From assembly GCA_910576555.1 (NCBI GenBank), contig CAJTIY010000009.1, positions 1 to 57,035 of the forward strand: a stretch of DNA of 57,035 bases. Reading direction: 5' to 3'. This DNA is from an uncultured Alistipes sp. (GTDB lineage Bacteria > Bacteroidota > Bacteroidia > Bacteroidales > Rikenellaceae). The notes beneath the pieces are model-generated. The model ran no database searches, was not told the DNA's origin, and was given only the letters and a program-made list of their open reading frames with translations. Position 1 is the stretch's first letter. Each line of letters opens with the position of its first letter. Below are positions 15,717 to 25,251 of the stretch, in pieces. The translations under genes were made by a program, and so were the position numbers.

Positions 15717-17153
15717 ATGAAACAATTCAGGTTTTGGCTCGCCGTCGTCGCCCTGTCCGCCTTCGCGGCATGCGACAACGGTCCGGACGACGGAGGGGGA
15801 TTGCCCGTTCCCAAAGCGCATCAGGATGCTTTGCAGACGACCGTTTCGTCGATCCGCGTGGTGTGGAGCGAAGTCGCGGGTGCGGCAGCGTACGAGTATG
15901 TCTTCGACGACGGCGATGCGGTGCGCACCGAGGCTACCGAGGCGCTCTTCACGGGGCTGACGCCCGGCGATCATCGGTTCCGCATCCGGGCCGTGGCGGC
16001 CGAAGGGTCCGGCCGCACGAATTCGAAGTGGAGTGCCGACCTGACCGTCGCGACGGCCGATGCGCGGGCCGATGCCTTTACCGTCACGGTCGATCCGCAG
16101 CGGATCACCTTCTACGACGCCTATGTCTCGATCGTGCCCGCCGATAACTCGATGTATTACTACGTGAGCTACGTCGACAAGGACGTGCTGGACTACATGG
16201 GTTCCGATCAGGCCTATGTCGATGAGGTGATCGCCTCGATCCGTGCGCTGGCCGAGCTGTCGGGCAAGACCTTCGGCGATATGTTCATCGCCCTGCGCCA
16301 GAGCGGCGAAGGCACCTACTGGCTGCGTAACCTCGGAGCCGACAAGGAGTATTACGCCTATGCGTTCGGGTTCGATATCGACGGCAACATCACCGCCTCG
16401 ATGGTGAAGAGCTACTTCCGCACGGCACCCGATCCCGGAGTCCCCGATTCCGACATGACGTTCGCGATCGACATTACGGGAAAGACGGGTACGGCCGCCA
16501 CCATCGCCGTGCAGCCGTCGGTGAACGACGAGTGGTACTTCTTCGCCGCCGTGCATGTCAACCGGGTTCCGGCGACGGACGATGCCGGCGTGCTGGCCTA
16601 CTACGTCGAACTGTTCAACGATTACCTCGCTGACGAGTCGTTCGACGAGTTCGCCCGGGCCAACCTCTCGAAAGGCCCCGATTCCTATACCTATCATGCG
16701 CTCGAGCCGGGCAACGACTACCGCGTGTACGCCTTCGGCGTGGCCCACCACGGCGACCGGATCGTGGCGACCACGAAGCTCAAGAGCGTCGACTTCACCT
16801 CGGCCGAGGAGGAACCGCAGCCGGGCGACGCGCTGGTGAACGTTTCGATCGTCGAATGTTCCGCGACGCACATTAAGGCCGTCTTCACGCCGCAGACGGG
16901 CGTCAGCTACTTCTGCGATGTGGTCCGCTACGACTCCTACAAGGAGATGTCGGACGAGCAGATCATCGCGAAATTCCTCGCCGACAACGAGTGGGGCCTC
17001 GGCTATATCCTCCAGTCGGGCGTCTACGAGAGCCGCAACTACAACGACTATCCGGCCGATACGGAGTACTTGGCCTTCGCCTTCGCCGTGGACGACGCCT
17101 ACCAGCCGATTTCGCCGCTCTACAAGGAGGTCGCCCGGACGCTCGCCCAATAG
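15717..17153 (+). CDS. Lipoprotein with fibronectin-III-like domains
   Basis: A 478-residue lipoprotein (lipobox AFAAC, Cys19). Residues about 30-115 form a fibronectin type III-like domain (SIRVVWSEVAGAAAYEYVF, then TGLTPGDHRFRIRAVA). Three further units follow that share a pattern around NSMYYYVSYVDKD, EWYFFAAVHVN and VSYFCDVVRYDSY, each ending in a tract like ADKEYYAYAFGFD. The protein looks like a repeated beta-sandwich surface protein of gut Bacteroidales. No enzymatic motif is seen; binding of glycans or proteins is possible. It stands alone. Confidence 0.72.
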   Translation: MKQFRFWLAVVALSAFAACDNGPDDGGGLPVPKAHQDALQTTVSSIRVVWSEVAGAAAYEYVFDDGDAVRTEATEALFTGLTPGDHRFRIRAVAAEGSGRTNSKWSADLTVATADARADAFTVTVDPQRITFYDAYVSIVPADNSMYYYVSYVDKDVLDYMGSDQAYVDEVIASIRALAELSGKTFGDMFIALRQSGEGTYWLRNLGADKEYYAYAFGFDIDGNITASMVKSYFRTAPDPGVPDSDMTFAIDITGKTGTAATIAVQPSVNDEWYFFAAVHVNRVPATDDAGVLAYYVELFNDYLADESFDEFARANLSKGPDSYTYHALEPGNDYRVYAFGVAHHGDRIVATTKLKSVDFTSAEEEPQPGDALVNVSIVECSATHIKAVFTPQTGVSYFCDVVRYDSYKEMSDEQIIAKFLADNEWGLGYILQSGVYESRNYNDYPADTEYLAFAFAVDDAYQPISPLYKEVARTLAQ

Positions 17154-17336
17154 GCATTCCGTACGACTGCCGACCGTAACGACGGGCCGTACCGCGGAGG
17201 GTGCGGCCCGTCGTCGTGCGCGGGCAGGGCGGTTCCGCGATCCTCTTTTCGGGCGTCGGCGTCCTTCGGATCGCTGAAATCGCCCGCGGCATTGCGAATT
17301 GACCTCCTCAAACGATCACAGTCCGTTTTTTATGCC

Positions 17337-17344
17337 TATCTTTG
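17337..17344 (+). promoter_or_regulatory. -7 promoter element (TATCTTTG)
   Basis: A perfect box 90 bases before the coiled-coil lipoprotein gene, inside an 18-base text shared with 2108-2125. Confidence 0.55.
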
Positions 17345-17434
17345 TTCGTGCATCCGTTCCGTCGGGCGCGGTGCGGTCGTTGCAGGCCGACTTGCCCGAT
17401 CTTTGCGGTGGAAAGGTTCTAATCCCGGTAGATT

Positions 17435-18295
17435 ATGAAATACATGGTTTTTGTGCTGGCGGGCGTCGTGCTGACGCTCACCGCGTGTATCCGCAAGCAG
17501 GTGGTTCTCGAGGTTTCCGAGGAGCGCGATTCGCTCGCGCAGGTCGTCGCGGCGAAGGATTCGCTCGTCAACGCCGTCTTCGAGGACATCAACTCCATCT
17601 CGGCGAACCTCGCGCAGATCCGTTCGCGGGAGCATCTCATCGTCGCAGTCTCGGATGACGAGGGCGGGCGCCGTCCCGTGGAGGAGATCGCGGGCGACAT
17701 CGCTGCGATCGACCGGTTGCTGCAGGAAAACCGGGCCAAAATCGCCTCGCTGGAGTATACGGCGGCCCGGTTGCGCAAGGCCGACGTGCGGATCGATGCG
17801 CTCGGAAAGACCATCGCCGATCTCCATGCGCAGCTCAACGACAAGACGGCTTCGATCGAATTGCTGCGCGACGAGCTGGCGATGAAGACCACCGAGGTGG
17901 AGCGCCTGCACGATACCGTGGCGATGCGCACGGCGGCGGTCGACCGGCTCAACGACGAGAAGGCGACGCTCGAGGAGCGGCTCCATGCGGTCTATTACGT
18001 GGTGGGTCCGGAGCGGGAGCTGCGCGATGCGCAGATCATCGACAAGCAGGGCTTCATCGGCCGCACGCTGACCTTCAATGCCCGCACGGGACAGTCCGAA
18101 GCCTTCACGCAGGCCGATGCGCGCTTGCTGACCGAGGTGCCGGTCGGACACCGGAAGGCGACCGTGGTGACGCCGCATCCTGCCGAGACGTACGAACTGG
18201 TCGTGGGCGACGACCGGGTCGTCGAGAAGTTGGTCGTCACCGACCCCGACCGGTTCTGGGAGGCTTCGAAAATTCTGGTAATCAGCTACCGGTAG
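17435..18295 (+). CDS. Coiled-coil lipoprotein
   Basis: A 286-residue lipoprotein (lipobox LTLTAC, Cys18). Residues 25-190 are almost all helical with long coiled-coil heptads (IDRLLQENRAKIASLE, IDALGKTIADLHAQL, LNDEKATLEERL). The C-terminal part (about 190-286) is a small beta domain with YYVVGPERELRD, IIDKQGFIG and ILVISYR. This layout is found in a conserved Bacteroidales lipoprotein family without a known role. A structural task between outer membrane and periplasm is plausible but is inference. Confidence 0.75.
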   Translation: MKYMVFVLAGVVLTLTACIRKQVVLEVSEERDSLAQVVAAKDSLVNAVFEDINSISANLAQIRSREHLIVAVSDDEGGRRPVEEIAGDIAAIDRLLQENRAKIASLEYTAARLRKADVRIDALGKTIADLHAQLNDKTASIELLRDELAMKTTEVERLHDTVAMRTAAVDRLNDEKATLEERLHAVYYVVGPERELRDAQIIDKQGFIGRTLTFNARTGQSEAFTQADARLLTEVPVGHRKATVVTPHPAETYELVVGDDRVVEKLVVTDPDRFWEASKILVISYR

Positions 18296-18411
18296 GGTAT
18301 TCGTGCTGCGCTGCCGGCCCTTTCCGCCCGAAGATTTCCGGGCGGATGCGACCTGCTGCCGGTGCGGACCGCGAGGGGCCGTAGTCTTTCGCGGGTGCCC
18401 GATCGAATGGA

Positions 18412-19326
18412 ATGACGATGAATGAACGCTTTTTGGTAATCGATGCCGCGGCCGACGACGGGTGCTCGGAGGAGTGCGGCCGCTGCGACCTCTTTCCCGC
18501 GCCGTTCCGTCGGGTCGGCGAGGCGACCTACTGCCGCTTCGCGGAGGTCGCGTGCGCCGATGGCGAAGGCGTGCGGCTGCCGGCGGGGGAGACGGTGCGG
18601 CTGCTGTTCGTCACCGCGGGCGCGTTCGCGCTGCGCGGTGCCGGAGTCCGGGCCCGGGTCGTGAAGGCGGGCCGGTGCGCCTGTCTGGCGGTCGATGGCG
18701 CCTATGAACTCGCGGCGCAGGGGGCGGCCCGGGGGATCGTGCTCTCCTTCGTGCAGCGCATCGAATTCGGCGACCGCGATCTCTACGGGGCCGCTGCCGC
18801 CGAGGTGCATCCCGCGCCCGTGTGCGATGCCGTGCCGGTGCTGGATATCCGTTCCGGGATCGGCACCCTGCTGGAGGGGTTGTTTCCCGCGCCGGAGCTC
18901 GCGGCGTGCGACCGCTACCACAAGATGAAGGCCGCCGAGCTGTTCATGCTCATCAAGCTGCTCTACACCTCCTCCGAGCATGCCTATTTCTTCCAGTCGC
19001 TGGTGCGGCCGCGCGACGATTTCCGCAGTTTCGTGAGCAACAACTACGAGCGCGCCGGGAGTGTCGCTGAACTGGCCGCCCTTGCCGGGATGAGCCTCTC
19101 GGCCTTCAAGCGGCGCTTCGCCGAGCACTTCGAGGAGAGCGTCTACCGCTGGATGATGCACCGCAAGGCGCTCCGCATCGCCGCCGATATCCGCGACGGC
19201 GAACGCAGCACGCATGCGCTGATGGCCAAATACGGGTTCCGCCATTATACGCAGTTCAGCCGCTTCTGCAAGAACTTCCTGCATGCCACCCCGGCGCAGC
19301 TGATCGATGCCGCGGGCCGTCCCTGA
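18412..19326 (+). CDS. AraC-family transcriptional regulator
   Basis: A 304-residue regulator. The C-terminal third (about 205-300) is a two-HTH AraC domain: SVAELAALAGMSLSAFKRRFAE, then YGFRHYTQFSRFCKNFLHATPAQL. The N-terminal part is a cupin-like sensor (LPAGETVRLLFVTAGAFALRG) preceded by a cysteine cluster Cys18-x3-Cys22-x2-Cys25 that might bind a metal. Related Alistipes-type regulators often sit beside surface-protein genes; the neighbour upstream is a lipoprotein gene, but no promoter link is visible. The start could be Met1 or Met3. Confidence 0.85.
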   Translation: MTMNERFLVIDAAADDGCSEECGRCDLFPAPFRRVGEATYCRFAEVACADGEGVRLPAGETVRLLFVTAGAFALRGAGVRARVVKAGRCACLAVDGAYELAAQGAARGIVLSFVQRIEFGDRDLYGAAAAEVHPAPVCDAVPVLDIRSGIGTLLEGLFPAPELAACDRYHKMKAAELFMLIKLLYTSSEHAYFFQSLVRPRDDFRSFVSNNYERAGSVAELAALAGMSLSAFKRRFAEHFEESVYRWMMHRKALRIAADIRDGERSTHALMAKYGFRHYTQFSRFCKNFLHATPAQLIDAAGRP

Positions 19327-19340
19327 CCGGATCGTCGGGC

Positions 19341-19862
19341 CTATCCCTCTAATATATAGATGTTCAGGTCTACCCAGCGGCCGTCCGAGAGGCGCTCGCC
19401 CCGGGGCTCTACGCGGTCGAGACGGAATCCGAGACGCTGCGGGATGCGGTTGCTCGGGCCGTTGCCCGTCGCGCAGCGGATGAAGATGCGGTGCATGCCC
19501 AGTTCGGCGAAGGCCAGCCGGCATAGCGCCCGTACGGCGGCCGTCATGACCCCTTTGCCCTGCTGCTCCTCGCGCAGCCAGTAGCCGATCTCGATGCTTC
19601 GCGACCGCAGGTCGGCCGATTTGAAGCCGATCAGCCCGGCGAATGCGTCGCCGTCGCGGATCGTGAAGACCGGTGCGGAGGCATCGGCGCGCATCGAGGC
19701 CACGACCTCGCGCGTCTGTTCGACGCGGTGCGTCTCGGCGACGAAGGGGAGCCACGGCCCGAGGTGGGCGCGCTGCGTGTCGATCACGGCGAAGATCTCC
19801 GCGGCGTCGCCGTCGCGGAGCGGGCGAAGGGCATAGGGCCCGAACAGAGGGATCGTTTTCAT
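19341..19862 (-). CDS. GNAT acetyltransferase, RimJ/RimL type
   Basis: A 173-residue N-acetyltransferase with the RimJ/L layout: start YALRPLRDGDAAEIF, acetyl-CoA loop EEQQGKGVMTAAVRAL, then LAFAELGMHRIFIRC and NRIPQRLGF. The family acetylates N termini of ribosomal proteins or small amines; the substrate here is unknown. It converges with the AraC gene, with 14 bases between their stops. Confidence 0.88.
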   Translation of the reverse strand: MKTIPLFGPYALRPLRDGDAAEIFAVIDTQRAHLGPWLPFVAETHRVEQTREVVASMRADASAPVFTIRDGDAFAGLIGFKSADLRSRSIEIGYWLREEQQGKGVMTAAVRALCRLAFAELGMHRIFIRCATGNGPSNRIPQRLGFRLDRVEPRGERLSDGRWVDLNIYILEG

Positions 19863-20119
19863 GGTAGCGGGTCGGTTTTCGGCCGGTGGTGCGGTGCGCC
19901 GGAGCAGGCGGCCGGTCCCATCGGCCGGTTTCGGAGCTTAAATGTACGGTTTTTTGCGGAAATACGGATGCCGGCGCCTCGTCTTTCTGCCGGCGGACTC
20001 AGGTCTTTATATAATATGTGTCGCCGCTGCGTCTTCGAGCAGGCGGGGTGTCGGGCGGGAGCTTCGGCCTGCCGAGCGGTGCGCGTGGGCCGGGTCGATG
20101 ATATTTTTCGCCGAATAAG

Positions 20120-20149
20120 TTGCGTTATACAAAACTTTTCCTATCTTTG
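20120..20149 (+). promoter_or_regulatory. Distal promoter P1 of the tRNA-tuf-rpo block
   Basis: TTG (20120-20122), a 19-base spacer and TATCTTTG (20142-20149), close to the Bacteroidota consensus. It would give a leader of about 125 bases before tRNA-Thr. Confidence 0.75.
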
Positions 20150-20229
20150 CATCCGATTTCGCCTTTGTAATGCGGCGGATCGGCGAAGTTCTTTGAGTTG
20201 AGTCGAGTGCGAAAATTTATTCCGAAATA

Positions 20230-20261
20230 TTTGCAGGATAAATTTTTTATACCTACTTTTG
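20230..20261 (+). promoter_or_regulatory. Proximal promoter P2 of the tRNA-tuf-rpo block
   Basis: TTTG (20230-20233), a 20-base spacer and TACTTTTG (20254-20261) match the consensus at every defined position. The predicted start lies about 15 bases before tRNA-Thr. Confidence 0.88.
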
Positions 20262-20282
20262 CAAACCCAAACGGTTGATTCT

Positions 20283-20356
20283 GCCGATGTAGCTCAGTTG
20301 GCCAGAGCAGCTGATTTGTAATCAGCTGGTCGTGGGTTCGAATCCCTCCATCGGCT
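20283..20356 (+). tRNA. tRNA-Thr (UGU)
   Basis: A 74-base cloverleaf, acceptor GCCGATG/CATCGGC, anticodon loop TTTGTAA (anticodon TGT), T loop TTCGAAT. CCA is not encoded. First gene of the tRNA-tuf transcript. Confidence 0.96.
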
Positions 20357-20415
20357 CGGAGCCGATGCGAAGCCGGGATGCGGACGGAGCGGCGGCGAAA
20401 CCAAACGCAAGACAA

Positions 20416-20498
20416 GGGAAGTTACCAGAGTGGCCAAATGGGGCAGACTGTAAATCTGCTGGCTTACGCCTTCGGTGGTTCGAATCCATCACTTCCCA
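20416..20498 (+). tRNA. tRNA-Tyr (GUA)
   Basis: An 83-base class II tRNA: acceptor GGGAAGT/ACTTCCC, anticodon loop CTGTAAA (anticodon GTA), a long variable arm (TGGCTTACGCCTTCG) and A73. CCA is not encoded. Confidence 0.96.
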
Positions 20499-20590
20499 CT
20501 TAAAAAAGAGTGCCGGTCGGAGTTGCAAAGCCTTGACGGCGGTCGAAAGGCCGGCGCGAGGGTGGGGCTGACTCTGAACGGTTTATTTTT

Positions 20591-20663
20591 GCGGAAGTAG
20601 CTCAGTTGATAGAGCATCAGCCTTCCAAGCTGAGGGTCGCGAGTTTGAGCCTCGTCTTCCGCT
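20591..20663 (+). tRNA. tRNA-Gly (UCC)
   Basis: A 73-base cloverleaf with acceptor GCGGAAG/CTTCCGC and anticodon loop CTTCCAA (anticodon TCC). The T loop reads TTTGAGC. It is the last tRNA before tuf. Confidence 0.94.
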
Positions 20664-20790
20664 CTCGAACGCAGCAGGCGTGTGATACGGAGTATCCCGA
20701 ACGACGGGAGGCGTGTCGCCCGCCCCTTCTGCGGAATGGATTTTAAAACTTTGAAGTAATTTTTAACAATACTTTAAAATACTTGATACT

Positions 20791-21978
<1,188 letters not shown>

Positions 21979-22027
21979 TTCGCGCATCGCATGAATTCCG
22001 AGGGGCGGTCGAGCGCCGCTCCTCCAT

Positions 22028-22100
22028 TTAGGAGCATAGTTCAAGGGTAGAATAGCGGTCTCCAAAACCGTTGATGGGAGTTCGAATCTCTCTGCTCCTG
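22028..22100 (+). tRNA. tRNA-Trp (CCA)
   Basis: A 73-base cloverleaf: acceptor AGGAGCA/TGCTCCT, anticodon loop CTCCAAA (anticodon CCA), G73. It sits between tuf and secE, as in many bacteria. Confidence 0.96.
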
Positions 22101-22122
22101 CCGAAAAGTAAAAAAGCGAGTT

Positions 22123-22320
22123 ATGTTCAACTACTTTAAAGAGTCCTACAACGAGCTTGTCAATAAGGTGACGTGGCCCACGTTCCCGCAGCTCCAGAGC
22201 TCTACGATCGTCGTGATGGTGGCTTCGGTCATCTTCGCGGTCGTCGTTTTGGCTATGGACCTGACGTTCGAGAACCTGATGGCCGCCATCTACAAGACGC
22301 TGGGCAACCTCGGCCGTTAA
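22123..22320 (+). CDS. secE: Protein translocase subunit SecE
   Basis: A 65-residue inner-membrane protein with the SecE sign YFKESYNELVNKVTWPTFPQL, followed by one membrane span (STIVVMVASVIFAVVVLAMD). It stabilises SecY in the SecYEG channel. It is the short single-span form. The next gene, nusG, starts 15 bases downstream. Confidence 0.95.
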   Translation: MFNYFKESYNELVNKVTWPTFPQLQSSTIVVMVASVIFAVVVLAMDLTFENLMAAIYKTLGNLGR

Positions 22321-22335
22321 TTTCCTGCTGAAGCG

Positions 22336-22896
22336 ATGAGCGAAATCAATAAACAGTGGTACGTCGTACGCGCCATCGGCGGTAAGGAAAACAAGGTCAA
22401 GGAGTATATCGAGGCCGAAATCCGCCACAACCATCTCGAGGAGTACATCTCCCAAGTGCTGATTCCGACCGAAAAGGTCTATACGATCCGCAACGGCAAG
22501 AAGATCTCGAAGGAGCGCGTCTCCTATCCGGGTTACGTGCTGGTCGAAGCGGCATTCGTCGGACAGATCCCCATTATCATTCGCAACACCCCCAACGTGC
22601 TCGGTTTCCTCGGCGATACGAAGGAAGACAGCCGCAAGATGAACGCCACGCCCCTGCGTCCGCAGGAGGTCGCGCGCATTTTGGGCCGCGTCGACGAGTT
22701 GAGCGCACAGGAGGAGGAGAACGAAATACCATTCTTCGTCGGCGAGACCGTCAAGGTTACGGACGGTCCTTTCTCGAGCTTCCAAGGTACCATCGAGGCA
22801 GTCGACGACGAGCGCAAGAAACTCACGGTATCGGTGAAGATATTCGGGCGCAAGACTCCTATGGAGTTGAGTTTCACCCAAGTTGAAAAAGAATAA
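22336..22896 (+). CDS. nusG: Transcription termination/antitermination factor NusG
   Basis: A 186-residue factor with the NGN domain (QWYVVRAIGGKENKVKEYIE, YPGYVLVEA) at about 7-110 and the C-terminal KOW domain with GETVKVTDGPFSSFQGTIE at about 133-151. NusG binds RNA polymerase and links it to Rho or to the ribosome. It is co-transcribed with secE and rplK (17 bases). Confidence 0.98.
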   Translation: MSEINKQWYVVRAIGGKENKVKEYIEAEIRHNHLEEYISQVLIPTEKVYTIRNGKKISKERVSYPGYVLVEAAFVGQIPIIIRNTPNVLGFLGDTKEDSRKMNATPLRPQEVARILGRVDELSAQEEENEIPFFVGETVKVTDGPFSSFQGTIEAVDDERKKLTVSVKIFGRKTPMELSFTQVEKE

Positions 22897-22913
22897 TTAA
22901 CCTAAGGAAAACT

Positions 22914-23354
22914 ATGGCAAAAGAGGTTGCTGCATTTATTAAATTGCAGATCAAAGGTGGTGCCGCCAACCCTTCGCCCCCGGTAGGTCCCGCATTGGGT
23001 TCTAAGGGAGTCAATATCATGGACTTCTGCAAGCAGTTCAATGCACGTACGCAGGACAAGGCGGGCAAGGTTCTTCCGGTCATCATCACTGTTTACACGG
23101 ACAAGTCGTTCGACTTCGTCGTGAAACAGCCGCCCGTAGCCGTACAGCTCAAGGAAGCAGCAAAGGTACAGTCCGGTTCCGCCCAGCCCAACCGCAACAA
23201 GGTGGGTCAGGTGACTTGGGAGCAGGTCCGTGCCATCGCACAGGACAAGATGTCCGATATGAACTGCTTCACGGTTGAGTCGGCTATGCGTATGGTCGCC
23301 GGTACGGCTCGCAGCATGGGTATCAGCGTCGTCGGTGAATTTCCTAATTCGTAA
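22914..23354 (+). CDS. rplK: 50S ribosomal protein L11
   Basis: A 146-residue protein of the GTPase centre. The motif KLQIKGGAANPSPPVGPALG is intact near the N terminus, and the C-terminal rRNA-binding domain carries AQDKMSDMN and GTARSMGI. It is followed 8 bases later by rplA. Confidence 0.99.
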   Translation: MAKEVAAFIKLQIKGGAANPSPPVGPALGSKGVNIMDFCKQFNARTQDKAGKVLPVIITVYTDKSFDFVVKQPPVAVQLKEAAKVQSGSAQPNRNKVGQVTWEQVRAIAQDKMSDMNCFTVESAMRMVAGTARSMGISVVGEFPNS

Positions 23355-23362
23355 GCAAGAAG

Positions 23363-24061
23363 ATGAGTAAGTTGACAAAAAATCAAAAAATCGCCTGCGC
23401 CAAGGTTGAAGCCGGTAAGGCTTACAAGCTCTCGGAGGCTGCCGCTCTTCTGAAGGAAATCTCGTTTACGAAATTCGACGCTTCGGTAGACGTCGACGTC
23501 CGTCTGGGTGTCGATCCGCGTAAGGCGAACCAGATGGTCCGCGGCGTGGTGACGTTGCCCCACGGTACGGGTAAGACGGTTCGCGTTCTGGTGCTCTGTA
23601 CGCCCGAGAAGGAGGCCGAAGCACAGGCTGCCGGCGCCGATTACGTAGGTCTGGACGAGTACGTCGACAAGATCAAGTCCGGTTGGACGGATGTCGACGT
23701 GATCATCTGCACGCCGAACGTGATGGGCAAGGTGGGTGCGCTGGGTCGTATCCTCGGTCCCCGCGGTCTGATGCCGAACCCCAAGACGGGAACGGTGACG
23801 ATGGAGATCGGCAAAGCCGTCAAGGAGGTGAAGGCCGGCAAGATCGACTTCAAGGTCGACAAGTTCGGTATCATTCACACGTCGGTCGGCAAGATTTCGT
23901 TCACTCCCGAGCAGATCGTGGAGAATGCGAAAGAGGTGCTGAATATGATTATCAAGTTGAAGCCGTCTGCTGCAAAAGGTTCTTATGTGAAGAGTATCTA
24001 CCTCTCGACCACCATGAGCCCCGGCTTGCAGATTGATTCCAAATCGGTAGAAACCAAATAA
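23363..24061 (+). CDS. rplA: 50S ribosomal protein L1
   Basis: A 232-residue protein of the L1 stalk with LGRILGPRGLMPNPKTGTV and the conserved TKVD-like FDASVDVDVRLGVDPRK. In many bacteria L1 also represses translation of its own L11-L1 message; this was not examined here. It is in the rplKAJL order. Confidence 0.99.
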   Translation: MSKLTKNQKIACAKVEAGKAYKLSEAAALLKEISFTKFDASVDVDVRLGVDPRKANQMVRGVVTLPHGTGKTVRVLVLCTPEKEAEAQAAGADYVGLDEYVDKIKSGWTDVDVIICTPNVMGKVGALGRILGPRGLMPNPKTGTVTMEIGKAVKEVKAGKIDFKVDKFGIIHTSVGKISFTPEQIVENAKEVLNMIIKLKPSAAKGSYVKSIYLSTTMSPGLQIDSKSVETK

Positions 24062-24062
24062 G

Positions 24063-24069
24063 AAGGAGG
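24063..24069 (+). promoter_or_regulatory. Strong Shine-Dalgarno sequence before rplJ
   Basis: AAGGAGG lies nine bases before the rplJ ATG. Most genes in this window lack such a site, as is normal in Bacteroidota. Confidence 0.7.
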
Positions 24070-24078
24070 AACGAAGAG

Positions 24079-24603
24079 ATGACTAAGGAAGAAAAACTGG
24101 TTGTTATCAACAACCTCGCCGAGCAGCTCGGGACCTATCCTCACTTCTATATCGCCGACATCGAGGCGCTGAATGCGGAGCAGACCGCTAAATTGCGCCG
24201 CAAGTGCTTCGAGAGCGACGTGAAGCTGATCGTGGTGAAGAACACGCTGCTCGCGAAGGCGCTCGAGAAGGCGGAGAAGGCCGATGCCGATCTGGTAAAC
24301 GTATTGGAGGGTCCGACCTCGATCATGTTCGCCAACGTTGCGAAGGCTCCTGCCGTCCTGATCAAGGAATTCCGCAAGAGCTCGGACAAACCCGTTCTGA
24401 AGGCGGCTTTCGCCGAGGGTTGCGTCTACGTGGGCGACAATCAGCTCGACGCTCTGTGCAATATCAAGAGCAAGGAGGAACTTATCGGCGACATCGTCGC
24501 ATTGCTGCAGTCCCCTGCGAAGAACGTTATTTCCGCGCTGCAGGGTAGTGCAGGTCAGAAGATCGCGGGCCTCGTGAAGACCCTCGAATCGAGAAACAAC
24601 TAA
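24079..24603 (+). CDS. rplJ: 50S ribosomal protein L10
   Basis: A 174-residue protein that anchors L7/L12 dimers. It has FYIADIEALNAEQTAKLRR, KLIVVKNTLLAKAL and GPTSIMFAN, and a C-terminal helix (LLQSPAKNVISALQ) for L12 binding. It is preceded by an unusually good Shine-Dalgarno site. Confidence 0.98.
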   Translation: MTKEEKLVVINNLAEQLGTYPHFYIADIEALNAEQTAKLRRKCFESDVKLIVVKNTLLAKALEKAEKADADLVNVLEGPTSIMFANVAKAPAVLIKEFRKSSDKPVLKAAFAEGCVYVGDNQLDALCNIKSKEELIGDIVALLQSPAKNVISALQGSAGQKIAGLVKTLESRNN

Positions 24604-24644
24604 TCACAATCAAGAATTAAAAACAAATTAATACGCTTACAACT

Positions 24645-25019
24645 ATGGCAGACGTAAAGAAACTTGCTGAAGAACTGGTTAACCTGAAGGTTACCGAGGT
24701 GAACGAACTCGCACAGATCCTCAAGGAGGAGTATGGTATCGAACCGGCTGCTGCCGCTGTAGCCGTTGCAGCTCCCGCTGCCGCAGGTGAGGCCGCTCCC
24801 GCCGAGAAGTCGACCTTCGACGTGATTCTGAAGAGCGCCGGTCAGGCCAAGCTTCAGGTGATCAAGGTCGTGAAGGAGCTCGCAGGTCTTTCGCTGGGCG
24901 ACGCTAAGGCTCTCGTGGACGGTGCTCCGAAGGCCGTTAAGGAGGGTGTCTCGAAAGAGGAGGCCGAGCAGATCAAGGGCCAGCTCGAGGAGGCCGGTGC
25001 TGAGGTTGAGCTCAAGTAG
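24645..25019 (+). CDS. rplL: 50S ribosomal protein L7/L12
   Basis: A 124-residue stalk protein. The N-terminal dimerisation part (KKLAEELVNLKVTEVNELA), an Ala-rich hinge and the C-terminal factor-binding domain with KVVKELAGLSLGDAKALVD are all present. Terminator-like hairpins follow before rpoB. Confidence 0.99.
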   Translation: MADVKKLAEELVNLKVTEVNELAQILKEEYGIEPAAAAVAVAAPAAAGEAAPAEKSTFDVILKSAGQAKLQVIKVVKELAGLSLGDAKALVDGAPKAVKEGVSKEEAEQIKGQLEEAGAEVELK

Positions 25020-25044
25020 CAATCCTGCTGCTTAAGCAGTATCA

Positions 25045-25081
25045 GGTATAGGGCCGACCGCGTGTTGGCTCTATGCCTTTT
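25045..25081 (+). terminator. Attenuator-like hairpin between rplL and rpoB
   Basis: GGTATAGGGCC (25045-25055) pairs with GGCTCTATGCC (25067-25077) through 11 pairs with two G-U wobbles, followed by TTTTCTT. Partial termination here would set the ratio of ribosomal protein to polymerase transcripts. Confidence 0.75.
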
Positions 25082-25093
25082 CTTGGTCTAAAG

Positions 25094-25129
25094 ACCGGAA
25101 GTGCCGATCAGGAGCTGTGTCCGGTTTTT
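25094..25129 (+). terminator. Second terminator-like hairpin before rpoB
   Basis: ACCGGA (25094-25099) pairs with TCCGGT (25120-25125), and five T in all close the site. It is weaker than the hairpin at 25045. Confidence 0.5.
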
Positions 25130-25251
25130 GGAAGCGATGCTCCCGGGGCGAGATGTGCGCCTGCATACGGGGGCATTGACGGGATGGAAAGGCCCGTACC
25201 GGTTTGCGTAACCCCAACCGTATTACGCTTCACCTAATTTTGGATTTCACG

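Larger units (their letters stand above)
19863..20282. other. Intergenic region with the tandem promoters of the tRNA-tuf block
   Basis: A 420-base stretch without a gene. It carries the two promoters listed next. The first 230 bases show nothing recognisable. Confidence 0.6.
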
